20,766 nt of DNA, taken from the NCBI GenBank assembly GCA_023459915.1, contig JAEWSN010000145.1, forward strand, positions 1 through 20,766, written 5' to 3'. Position numbers and translations under genes: made by a program. The notes beneath the pieces are model-generated. The model was not told the DNA's origin and did no database searches. It worked only from the letters and a program-made list of their open reading frames with translations. The stretch is from Bacillota bacterium. Lineage in GTDB: Bacteria; Bacillota; Clostridia; DSM-8532. Positions 7,125 to 13,510 of this stretch are shown one piece after another (positions within the stretch are counted from its first letter, which is position 1; each line of letters starts with the position of its first letter).

Positions 7125-8045
7125 ATGAAACCCCATTCGCAGAGCGCAAAAGAACAGAACCATTCCAGCCATCCGCGTGCGGTGGAACCGGCAGGTGCCA
7201 CGCTGCCGGACTGGCTGACCCCGTTTGCGTCGAAAACGGTTCATGTGGCCAGATCCCATCCCACCGTGAAGGCGCTTTCCGCACATTTGGCAGGCCAGGC
7301 ACCCGATGACGGCCTGTTTGCCGCCGAGGGCATTGGCCTGTGCAGCCAGGTGGCCGACCGGGTGGAGAGGGTGCGAAACCTGTCACTGTTTCTGGTTCCG
7401 GAGCTGGTGCACACGGACAGCGCAATATCCGTGGGCATGCGGCTGGCCGGACAGGCCGGGACGGTCTGGATTGTCTCCCGCCGCACCATGGAGAGCGTGG
7501 CCCGGATGGATGGCTGCCAGGGCATGATGCTGCTGGCGGCGTTTCCCGAACCCGCGGTGGAAGACGCATTGACACGGGAAGACGCGGTTGTCGCGGTGCT
7601 GGACGGATTGGAGACCCCGGGCAACATCGGCACCATTTTCCGCACCTGTGACGGGGCGGGCGTGGATGCCGTGATTTACTGCAATCGGCGTGCCAGGACC
7701 AACCATCCCGAGTTGGTCAAGGCCAGTATGGGCGCTGTGCTCGACATCCCGTTCGCGGATGTCGGCGATGTGCCTGCCTGTGCCGACTGGCTCACAGCAC
7801 GGGGGTTTTCTCTGGTGCTCGCCGATCCGCATGGTACGGTGCTCGAAGAAGGGGTTCAACCGACGTTTGCCGGCGGCCGTCTGGCGATTGTCATCGGCAA
7901 CGAGCGCTATGGCATCCATCCGGACTGGCAGGCCCACCCGGCCCATGCCGTGGCCATTCCGATGCGGGGGCGCTGCGATTCGCTGAACGCCGGCGTCGCC
8001 GCATCCCTGATGCTCTACAAGTTCTGTGGGTTCCGAACCCTCTGA
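7125..8045 (+). CDS. SpoU/TrmH family RNA 2'-O-methyltransferase
   Basis: 306 residues. The C-terminal SPOUT domain has all three family motifs: PGNIGTIFRTCDGAG at about 165-179 with the conserved Asn and Arg, AIVIGNERYGI at about 254-264, and IPMRGRCDSLNAGVAASLML at about 278-297, which forms the AdoMet-binding knot. An N-terminal substrate-binding-like domain covers about 45-140. These enzymes methylate ribose 2'-OH in rRNA or tRNA; the target cannot be told. Two ATGs are available: 7116 follows GGAGG with no gap, while 7125 has a 9-base spacing, so 7125 is chosen. The first ~30 residues are low in similarity. Confidence 0.9.
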   Translation: MKPHSQSAKEQNHSSHPRAVEPAGATLPDWLTPFASKTVHVARSHPTVKALSAHLAGQAPDDGLFAAEGIGLCSQVADRVERVRNLSLFLVPELVHTDSAISVGMRLAGQAGTVWIVSRRTMESVARMDGCQGMMLLAAFPEPAVEDALTREDAVVAVLDGLETPGNIGTIFRTCDGAGVDAVIYCNRRARTNHPELVKASMGAVLDIPFADVGDVPACADWLTARGFSLVLADPHGTVLEEGVQPTFAGGRLAIVIGNERYGIHPDWQAHPAHAVAIPMRGRCDSLNAGVAASLMLYKFCGFRTL

Positions 8046-8063
8046 AAAGATGATTCCCCGAAA

Positions 8064-8092
8064 TTGACAACTGTTGTGACATAAAATATGAC
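8064..8092 (+). promoter_or_regulatory. Promoter of the EamA transporter gene
   Basis: A perfect -35 TTGACA (8064-8069) is followed by a 17-base spacer and TATGAC (8087-8092), about 47 bases before the likely start codon. It lies in an AT-rich pocket directly after the methyltransferase stop. Confidence 0.65.
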
Positions 8093-8123
8093 AGAAAGAT
8101 GACGGTACTGTTACAGGAAGTTT

Positions 8124-8139
8124 GCGGTACCAGGTACGC
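8124..8139. repeat. Second GGTACC-type imperfect palindrome, in the EamA leader
   Basis: gcggtaccaggtacgc abuts the ATG at 8140. It forms gcg(g)tacc / ggtacgc arms with one bulged base. It shares the core ggtaccaggtac with the element at 3120-3136 (seen there on the minus strand), and an acgcatga sequence flanks both. In mRNA the hairpin would lie where the ribosome binds. Confidence 0.45.
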
Positions 8140-9003
8140 ATGATGGCTGTTGTGGCATTGATTGTGACCGCCGCGCTGTGGAGCATCGGTGGCCTGCTGA
8201 TTAAGAGTGTGCAGTGGAATGCCTTCGGGATAGCAGGCGCGAGAAGCCTCATTGCACTGGTCGTGTTCCTGCCGTTTGTACGGCAGTGCCGGTTCCGTCT
8301 GTCGGTGCCCATGGTGCTGGGCACGCTTTCCTATTCGTTGACGACCATCCTGTTTACCGCCGCGAACAAAAACACGACGGCCGCCAATGCCATTTTGCTG
8401 CAGTACACGGCGCCCATCTTCGTCATCCTGATGGCGCATTTCCTGCTCAAGGAACGCATGACGAAGGTGGATGTGCTGTGTGTGCTCGGTGTGCTGGGCG
8501 GACTGGTGCTTTTTGTGTTTGAGGGCATCGGCGGCGGCCACCTGTTTGGGGATTTTCTCGCGCTGCTCAGCGGGGTCTGCTTCGCCGGACTCGCGGTGTC
8601 CATGCGGGCCCAAAAGGATGCCAAGCCCATGGAATCGGTGATTCTGGGCAACCTGCTCAACGCGGTCATCTGTCTGCCCATCGGCTTTTCCATTTCACTG
8701 CCGCAGGGCGGACTGCTGTTCCTGGTGCTGCTGGGGCTGGTGCAACTCGGCCTCTCGTATCTGCTGTATTCCTATGCCGTCCGCCATGTTCCCGCACTGC
8801 AGATTGTGCTGCTGACCATGCTTGAACCGCTCCTCAACCCGGTTTGGGTGTACCTTGCCACCGGTGAGACACCGGGGCTGCTCGCGTTGATAGGCGGCGC
8901 GGTGGTGCTGCTGATGGTGGTGATGCATGCCGTTTTGAAAAACCGGGAGAACGCCTGGCAACGCCGGCGTGAAGTCGACCTGCTTGCACAAAAGGACGGA
9001 TAG
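8140..9003 (+). CDS. EamA/DMT family transporter
   Basis: About 287 residues with ten hydrophobic segments arranged as two EamA repeats (ALWSIGGLLIKSVQWNAFGI, AILLQYTAPIFVILMAHFLL; then SYLLYSYAVRHVPALQIVLL, TMLEPLLNPVWVYLATGE). The pattern is that of drug/metabolite transporters, which export or import small metabolites; substrate unknown. The start is uncertain: ATGs at 8140 and 8143 are adjacent, and an in-frame TTG at 8122 has AGGAAG only 1 base before it. The ATG at 8140 is used. A good promoter lies at 8064-8092. The C-terminus is a short charged cytoplasmic tail. Confidence 0.88.
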   Translation: MMAVVALIVTAALWSIGGLLIKSVQWNAFGIAGARSLIALVVFLPFVRQCRFRLSVPMVLGTLSYSLTTILFTAANKNTTAANAILLQYTAPIFVILMAHFLLKERMTKVDVLCVLGVLGGLVLFVFEGIGGGHLFGDFLALLSGVCFAGLAVSMRAQKDAKPMESVILGNLLNAVICLPIGFSISLPQGGLLFLVLLGLVQLGLSYLLYSYAVRHVPALQIVLLTMLEPLLNPVWVYLATGETPGLLALIGGAVVLLMVVMHAVLKNRENAWQRRREVDLLAQKDG

Positions 9004-9018
9004 GATTACCATGAAGTC

Positions 9019-9669
9019 ATGACAGGAATCAATGGCCTGGCGGGGATGGTCCCCGCGGCATATGGCGCCCACGCGGCGGTGCCGGAAAAGGGGATCTCTC
9101 CCATGGAGAGGCCCAATGCTGTTGTGCCTGCAGATGCCGTTCAGACCGGAGTGGCGCAGGCGGGTCCAACGCAAACCGGTGCAGCCGCGCCGACGGAGTG
9201 TGCCACCTGTGCCAGCCGCTCCTACCAGGATGTGTCCACGGATGCCGGCGTTTCGTTCAAGGCGCCCGGCAAAATCGATCCGTCCGTCGCGGCGGCCACC
9301 GTCATGGGGCACGAACAGGAGCATGTGGCCATCGCGCAAGCCCGCGCCGATGAGAAGGGGGGGCGCATCGTCGCCTCGGTCACCCTCAAAACCGCCATCT
9401 GCCCGGAATGCGGGCGGGTCTATGTCGCGGGAGGCGAGGCGCGGATCACCACCATCACGCCCGTGGAGGATCCCGGCCGGGAAACGGATGCCACCGCTTC
9501 CACCGGTGCTCCCGGCGCGGATGGGTCAACCTCCGGCAAACCCGGCGAGGGGCCGGAAACGGGGGCTCCGCCGCTTGTAATGGAGGACGGTGGCGCCGAT
9601 TTGTTCCGAAGCATCTACAAAAAGAGCATGGCCGCCCACTACGGACTGTTTGTGAACGCACGGGTGTGA
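9019..9669 (+). CDS. SprA-related putative metalloprotease-like protein (HEQEH, two CxxC)
   Basis: 216 residues. The conserved core (about 60-140) contains CATC (61-64), SFKAPGKIDPSVAAATVMGH, HEQEH (98-102) and CPECGRVYVAGG (128-131). This arrangement matches a widespread, functionally uncharacterised bacterial family annotated as SprA-related or putative metalloprotease. The two CxxC pairs could bind a metal, and HEQEH fits an HExxH zinc-protease signature; activity is not established. Both tails are low-complexity (Ala/Thr/Pro/Gly rich), and there is no signal peptide. It starts 15 bases after the EamA stop with only a weak RBS, so it may be translationally linked to it. The family call is from pattern memory and moderately sure. 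Confidence 0.75.
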   Translation: MTGINGLAGMVPAAYGAHAAVPEKGISPMERPNAVVPADAVQTGVAQAGPTQTGAAAPTECATCASRSYQDVSTDAGVSFKAPGKIDPSVAAATVMGHEQEHVAIAQARADEKGGRIVASVTLKTAICPECGRVYVAGGEARITTITPVEDPGRETDATASTGAPGADGSTSGKPGEGPETGAPPLVMEDGGADLFRSIYKKSMAAHYGLFVNARV

Positions 9670-9685
9670 CTGCTTTCATTGCAAA

Positions 9686-9910
9686 TCATTCCACAAGGAC
9701 CGCATGAACCACGAATCGGGCATCCTCCAGCACGCGTGAGCAGGTTGCGAGGGTGAGCATGCGGCTCTCTTCCGTCACCAGCGCATCGGTGGCGGCGTCA
9801 GTGTTTTCGGCATGCATGTTGCGTGATTTGATTTCTGCCAGGAACGCCTGGAACTCGTTGTCTTCGAATCTTGTCTTGATGAACAGGAACTCCGTTGTTG
9901 TCACATGGAA
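9686..9910 (-). pseudogene. Class B sortase, C-terminal fragment
   Basis: The minus-strand frame reads FHVTTTEFLFIKTRFED, then EFQAFLAEIKSRN, then MLTLATCSRVLEDARFVVHA and a stop at 9686. TLATC holds the catalytic Cys (TLSTC in sortases) and the DARFVV Arg follows at the usual distance. The N-terminal two-thirds, including the signal anchor and catalytic His, are missing, and the frame is closed by a stop a few codons upstream. A GTG at 9904 could start translation, but the product could not be an active sortase. Homology ends at about 9910, exactly where a plus-strand fragment begins. Confidence 0.75.
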
Positions 9911-10115
9911 CGGCGTGCTTCATGTCATTGACAAGGTGATGGTGCCCGCCGGATTCACCCTCGTGGAAACAGCCGGGGAAACCGTCATTCCCAAGACGGA
10001 TGATGAAACCGTGCTGTTCTCCGGACTGCTGATTCTGGCAGGTCTTGCCGGCATGACAGCCACTGTGGTGTACGGCAGGCGCTGCAAGGCAGTGCGTGTG
10101 TCTTCCGACAAATAG
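9909..10115 (+). pseudogene. Fasciclin-domain surface protein, C-terminal fragment with sorting signal
   Basis: From 9909 the frame reads NGVLHVIDKVMVPAG, the characteristic end of a fasciclin (FAS1) domain. It continues through a short linker to VIPKTDDE, a hydrophobic stretch (TVLFSGLLILAGLAGMTATV) and a basic tail (YGRRCK), the layout of a sortase-recognised cell-wall sorting signal. The stop is at 10115. The signal peptide and most of the protein are missing. The frame runs upstream into antisense of the sortase fragment, so the true N-terminal half has been deleted. Its presence beside a sortase stub suggests the pair was once an enzyme and its substrate. Confidence 0.7.
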
Positions 10116-10129
10116 TTGTCATGAACGAC

Positions 10130-10161
10130 AAAAAGGGGTTCCCGGGAGGGAGCCCCTTTTT
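10130..10161. terminator. Bidirectional rho-independent terminator
   Basis: The stem ggggttccc (10135-10143) pairs with gggagcccc (10148-10156, one G-U pair), flanked by A5 on the left and T5 on the right, so it works in both directions. It separates the fasciclin fragment (plus) from the sulP gene (minus), which converge on it. Confidence 0.85.
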
Positions 10162-10202
10162 ACAACCTGTTGCGAACGGCATCTGCCGTTTCATCCGCCG
10201 CC

Positions 10203-11903
10203 TCATCCATGCGCTTCGGGATGCCTGGTGCGGCTCTTGTTGTGGCCATACTGCGCGTGGAGCTCCAGATATGCCTTGGCGCGGGGCATGGCCAGGTCGA
10301 TGTTCTCGAAGAAATTCTCACGCCCCGCCAAATCCACAAAGCCGTTGCGCTCGAGCAGTGCCATGGGCTGCTCGCGCACATGGGTGAGCAGCAGCAGGAT
10401 ACGGTGACGGCGGCAGTAGAGGGCAACCTTGTACAGGGCCTGGTAGGCGGTGGCATCCATGAACGGCACCTTGCGGAAGCGCAGAATCAACACCCGGGTG
10501 GGGGCGATGTTCTCCTGGATGGTGTTGGCAAAGGTGTCCGCCGCGCCAAAGAAGAAGGGGCCTTCTATCTGGAACACTTGAATGCGGGGATCCAGTCCCT
10601 CCGGATTGGCCAGCGCGAAATCAGGCTGGTCCTGCAGCTGTTCCCGGATGGAAGTGACGGTCGTGGTGTCCGCCATGCGTTTCATGAACAGGAACGCGGC
10701 CAGCACGATGCCCACTTCGATGGCCACCACGAGATCGAGCACCACGGTGAGGACGAAGGTGAGCAGCAGCACCACGACGTCCGCTTTCGGGGCTTTCAGC
10801 AAGCCTTTGAAGACCCGGATTTCACTCATGTTCCAGGCCACCATCATCAGGATGGCTGCCAGTGTGGTCATGGGGATCAGCTTTGCGAGCGGCATGAGGA
10901 TCATCATGATGGCCAGTACCGTGACGGAATGCATGATGCCGGCCACCGGGGTGCGGCCGCCGTTGCGGACATTCGCCGCGGTTCTGGCGATGGCGCCGGT
11001 GGCGGGAATACCGCCAAAAAGCACGGAGCCGATGTTGCCGATGCCCTGGGCCACCAGCTCCATGTTGGAGCGGTGCTTGCCACCAATCATGCCGTCGGAC
11101 ACCACGGCGGATAGCAGGGATTCGATGCCGGCGAGAATGGCGATGGTGAAGGCGGGCTGAATCAGCGATTGGACTGTGGCCCAGTCTGTGGTGGGCAGGC
11201 GGAACGTGGGGAGGGCCGCCTTCAGATCCGTAAATCGGGAGCCGATGGTTTCCACGGGGATGTCGAGCAGCTGGGTCAGCAGTGTGGTGACAATGATGGC
11301 CACCAGCGCGCCAGGAATGCGTTTGCTCAGATGGGGCCAGCCGATGAGAATGGCCAGCGCCACCAGCCCGATGACCAGGCTCGGGATCTGCAGCGTGCCG
11401 ATGGACTCGCTGTAGGCGACGATCCGCTCAATGAACTCGGATGGATTGTGTGCCATTTGAAGGCCCAGAAAATCCTTGATTTGCTGGGAGAAGATGACCA
11501 GCGCGATGCCGCTGGTGAAGCCGGTGGTGATGGGCTGGGGGATGAACTTGATGGCGCTGCCGAATTTGAGCAGGCCCATCACAATCAGCATCACACCGGC
11601 CATGAGCGAGGCGATGACAAGACCGTCATAGCCGTAATCCTGAATGATTTTGTAGAGGATGACCACAAAGGCGCCGGTGGGTCCGCCGATCTGCACGCGG
11701 CTGCCACCGAAGAAGGAGATGAGAAAACCGCCGACAATGGCCGTATACAAGCCCTTTTCGGGAGAAACGCCGGATGCGATGGCCAGCGCGATGGAGAGGG
11801 GAATGGCGATGATGCCGACGATGATGCCGGCAATGATGTCCTTGAGGAATTGTTCCTTCGTATAGCCGGATTTCAGGACGGTGAAGAGCTTGGGCTTGAG
11901 CAT
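10203..11903 (-). CDS. SulP/SLC26 family anion transporter with C-terminal STAS domain
   Basis: 566 residues from the start at 11903 (MLKPKLFTVL), which has AAGGAG 6 bases upstream; the longer frame to 11975 lacks such a site. The membrane domain opens with KDIIAGIIVGIIAIPLSIAL and carries the SulP signature FFGGSRVQIGGPTGAFVVIL at about 64-83. Around 440-550 lies a STAS domain (RVLILRFRKVPFMDATAYQA), where the DAT Thr sits at the position often phosphorylated in STAS folds. These proteins carry sulfate, bicarbonate or other anions, and the substrate is not fixed by sequence. It is monocistronic, ending at the bidirectional terminator. Confidence 0.93.
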   Translation of the reverse strand: MLKPKLFTVLKSGYTKEQFLKDIIAGIIVGIIAIPLSIALAIASGVSPEKGLYTAIVGGFLISFFGGSRVQIGGPTGAFVVILYKIIQDYGYDGLVIASLMAGVMLIVMGLLKFGSAIKFIPQPITTGFTSGIALVIFSQQIKDFLGLQMAHNPSEFIERIVAYSESIGTLQIPSLVIGLVALAILIGWPHLSKRIPGALVAIIVTTLLTQLLDIPVETIGSRFTDLKAALPTFRLPTTDWATVQSLIQPAFTIAILAGIESLLSAVVSDGMIGGKHRSNMELVAQGIGNIGSVLFGGIPATGAIARTAANVRNGGRTPVAGIMHSVTVLAIMMILMPLAKLIPMTTLAAILMMVAWNMSEIRVFKGLLKAPKADVVVLLLTFVLTVVLDLVVAIEVGIVLAAFLFMKRMADTTTVTSIREQLQDQPDFALANPEGLDPRIQVFQIEGPFFFGAADTFANTIQENIAPTRVLILRFRKVPFMDATAYQALYKVALYCRRHRILLLLTHVREQPMALLERNGFVDLAGRENFFENIDLAMPRAKAYLELHAQYGHNKSRTRHPEAHG

Positions 11904-12123
11904 GACACACTCCTTCCGGTGCGTCGCGGGTCGTGTCGGGAATCGTGGAGGGTGTGGGAAAACCCCTCCTGTCACCGGCTCGTACGCTATTTCCGCGGCG
12001 GTCGCCTATGCCAATCATATCATGCTGAAAAGAATATTGTATACATGAATACGCCGGTGCGGGCGGCGCCGGCACAAGCTTCTCCATCCTGACCAAGAAA
12101 AGAGAATCGCGGGGCATGTTTTC
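11904..12123. other. Upstream region of sulP without a recognisable gene
   Basis: Between the sulP start and the tdk promoter I see no supportable ORF. An AT-rich patch at 12010-12055 probably holds the sulP promoter (TATGAT at 12021-12016 on the minus strand is a possible -10), but no good -35 is at the right distance. A weak hairpin with ggaggg and ccctcc arms lies near 11948-11970. Confidence 0.4.
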
Positions 12124-12151
12124 TTGTCGGAAACGTCAATTCTGGTATAAT
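12124..12151 (+). promoter_or_regulatory. Promoter of the tdk operon, extended -10
   Basis: TTGTCG (12124-12129), a 16-base spacer and a consensus TATAAT (12146-12151) preceded by TG-N (12143-12145). Transcription should start near 12158, leaving an untranslated leader of about 145 bases before tdk. Confidence 0.75.
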
Positions 12152-12244
12152 AAGAGTTCCGGAAATGACAACCGTCGCGGATGGTTGCCGTTGCTGGAAT
12201 CCGGATCTTCAAAGCCGGGCAGGCGTAGCGCAATTCCGGCTTAT

Positions 12245-12280
12245 CCGGTACATCAATACCGGTTTTTCCGGTACATCAAG
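12245..12280 (+). promoter_or_regulatory. Possible attenuator in the tdk leader
   Basis: Three complementary hexamers follow one another: CCGGTA (12245-12250), TACCGG (12257-12262) and CCGGTA (12268-12273). Pairing of the first two gives a 6-bp hairpin with loop catcaa, followed directly by TTTTT (12263-12267), a short terminator-like structure. Pairing of the last two gives an alternative hairpin whose loop is the T-run, which would prevent it. The first and third segments are part of a 12-base direct repeat (ccggtacatcaa). The stem is short, so termination strength is uncertain. No known riboswitch class was recognised. Confidence 0.45.
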
Positions 12281-12302
12281 CAAGAATTGGGAGAGAAAAG
12301 CC

Positions 12303-12902
12303 ATGGCGAAGCTATATTTCCGCTATGGGGCCATGAACAGCTCCAAGACCGCCAACGCGCTGATGGTCAAGTTCAATTATGAGGAACGGCAGCAACGGGT
12401 GCTGCTGCTCAAACCCGCCATCGATGTCCGGGATGGCACGGGCATGGTCCGTTCGCGGGCCGGCTTGTCTTCCCCCTGTCTGCTGGTGGAACGCGACGGA
12501 TCCATCCTGGCGCTGCTCAAGCCCTACATGACGCATGACCCCCTGCACTGCCTCATCGTGGATGAGGCGCAGTTCCTGTCCAAATCACAGGTGCTCGAGC
12601 TGGTGGAGCTGGTGGACGACTGGCGCATCCCCGTCATCTGCTATGGCCTGCGGGCGGATTTCATGGGCAACCTTTTTGAGGGGAGCCAGTGGCTGCTGGC
12701 GATGGCCGACACCATCGAGGAAGTCAAGACCATTTGCTGGTGCGGCAAGAAGGCCATCATGAACGCGCGGCTGCAGGATGGCCGTGTGATCAAGGAGGGC
12801 GAACAGATTGTCCTTGGCGGCAACGAGCGCTACATCAGCCTGTGCCGGCACCACTGGACCACGGGCGAAACCGGCAACGCCAGTCCGGTGGAACCGGACT
12901 GA
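12303..12902 (+). CDS. tdk: Thymidine kinase (class II)
   Basis: 199 residues, normal for class II enzymes. It phosphorylates thymidine to dTMP with ATP in pyrimidine salvage. The P-loop is GAMNSSKT (9-16), differing from the common GxMxSGKT by Ser for Gly. VDEAQFL (86-92) holds the Walker B Asp and catalytic Glu88. The lasso/zinc region shows C145-x-C147 and C181-x2-H184. The start at 12303 is set by MAKLYFRYGA, the family's N-terminus, with a gggag RBS 9 bases ahead. It is preceded by a 145-base leader with attenuator-like pairing and followed 20 bases later by the glutaredoxin-like gene, probably in the same transcript. Confidence 0.95.
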   Translation: MAKLYFRYGAMNSSKTANALMVKFNYEERQQRVLLLKPAIDVRDGTGMVRSRAGLSSPCLLVERDGSILALLKPYMTHDPLHCLIVDEAQFLSKSQVLELVELVDDWRIPVICYGLRADFMGNLFEGSQWLLAMADTIEEVKTICWCGKKAIMNARLQDGRVIKEGEQIVLGGNERYISLCRHHWTTGETGNASPVEPD

Positions 12903-12922
12903 ACGGACAAGTGAGGAATCGC

Positions 12923-13186
12923 ATGAAGCCAATGAAACTGTTTATTCTGCGCGGCTGTCCCTATTGCAAAAAGGCATTGCGGTGGATGGACGAATGGATG
13001 CGGGAGAACCCCGCGTACCGGGACATCCCGCTCGAGGTCATCGACGAGGCCGAGCAGTACGCAATTGCGCAGGCCCACGACTATTTTCTGGTTCCCACCT
13101 GGTATGTCGGGGACAAGAAAGTTTATGAGGGCGCCGCAACACGCGACGTGGTTCGCGACGTGCTCGAGATAGCCCTCAACGGGTGA
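12923..13186 (+). CDS. Glutaredoxin-like thioredoxin-fold protein
   Basis: 87 residues. MKLFILRGCPYCKKA gives the first strand and a CPYC redox motif at 12-15, the glutaredoxin type. A cis-Pro motif (LVPTWYVGDKKVYEG) follows at about 57-71. It probably reduces disulfides or mixed disulfides in the cytosol. The start has gagg 6 bases upstream. It is the second gene after tdk; a role in supplying electrons to nucleotide metabolism is conceivable but unproven. Transcription of the riboswitch begins about 50 bases downstream. Confidence 0.88.
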   Translation: MKPMKLFILRGCPYCKKALRWMDEWMRENPAYRDIPLEVIDEAEQYAIAQAHDYFLVPTWYVGDKKVYEGAATRDVVRDVLEIALNG

Positions 13187-13199
13187 TGCCCGCGGGATC

Positions 13200-13228
13200 T
13201 TCCCCTCGTCGGGAGATGCGCGTATAAT
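13200..13228 (+). promoter_or_regulatory. Promoter of the gcv operon
   Basis: A consensus -10 TATAAT (13223-13228) has a poor -35 (TTCCCC, 13200-13205) at 17 bases. The transcript would start near 13235, about 40 bases ahead of the first glycine aptamer. A small hairpin (cggga-aa-tcccg) lies at its 5' end. Confidence 0.6.
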
Positions 13229-13275
13229 GGGGGTGTCGGGAAATCCCGGCATGTCAGGAAAAGCATATTGCGGAT

Positions 13276-13459
13276 GAGGATGGCGGAAGAGGATTGGGCC
13301 ACGCCCAATCGCCGAAGGAGCAAGTGCGCAGGTAGACTGGCCTGTGGATGAACCTTTCAGGAAACAGGACCGCGATCGGACAATTCCCTGAAGAGCCGGA
13401 GACGGCACCGAAGGAGCAAGCGTTCGCTGGAACGCGAATCTCTCAGGTCCAAGACAGGG
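13276..13459 (+). ncRNA. Tandem glycine riboswitch (two aptamers)
   Basis: Two copies of the glycine aptamer core are visible. The first has ccgaaggagcaa at 13312-13323 and later ttcaggaaacaggac (13356-13370). The second has gaagagccgg, ccgaaggagcaa at 13408-13419 and ctctcaggtccaagaca (13440-13456). A short linker joins them, the usual tandem layout. The second aptamer runs straight into a terminator stem, so glycine binding should change terminator formation and turn on gcvT and the genes after it. Exact helix borders were judged by eye. Confidence 0.93.
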
Positions 13460-13490
13460 CAGGCAGCCTCGTTGTTGCCTGCCCTTTTTT
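13457..13490 (+). terminator. Riboswitch-controlled intrinsic terminator
   Basis: gggcaggca (13457-13465) and tgcctgccc (13476-13484) form a perfect 9-bp stem, followed by T6 (13485-13490) and 20 bases later by the gcvT start. The left arm overlaps the 3' end of the second aptamer, giving a direct switching mechanism. Confidence 0.9.
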
Positions 13491-13510
13491 GCGGGCGGAA
13501 AGGAGTTCCC

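Noticed and set aside
8122..8142. TTG start for the EamA transporter
   Set aside because: The AGGAAG ahead of it is only 1 base away and the added residues would come from the palindrome; the ATG at 8140 or 8143 matches the usual start of the first membrane helix better.
9753..9908. N-terminal part of the 120-codon plus-strand frame as part of the surface protein
   Set aside because: It is antisense to the sortase fragment; similarity to a fasciclin domain only begins at 9909.
10170..11114. 314-codon plus-strand frame opposite sulP
   Set aside because: Antisense shadow of a clear SulP/STAS transporter, with a His/Gly/Asp-rich composition and no domain.
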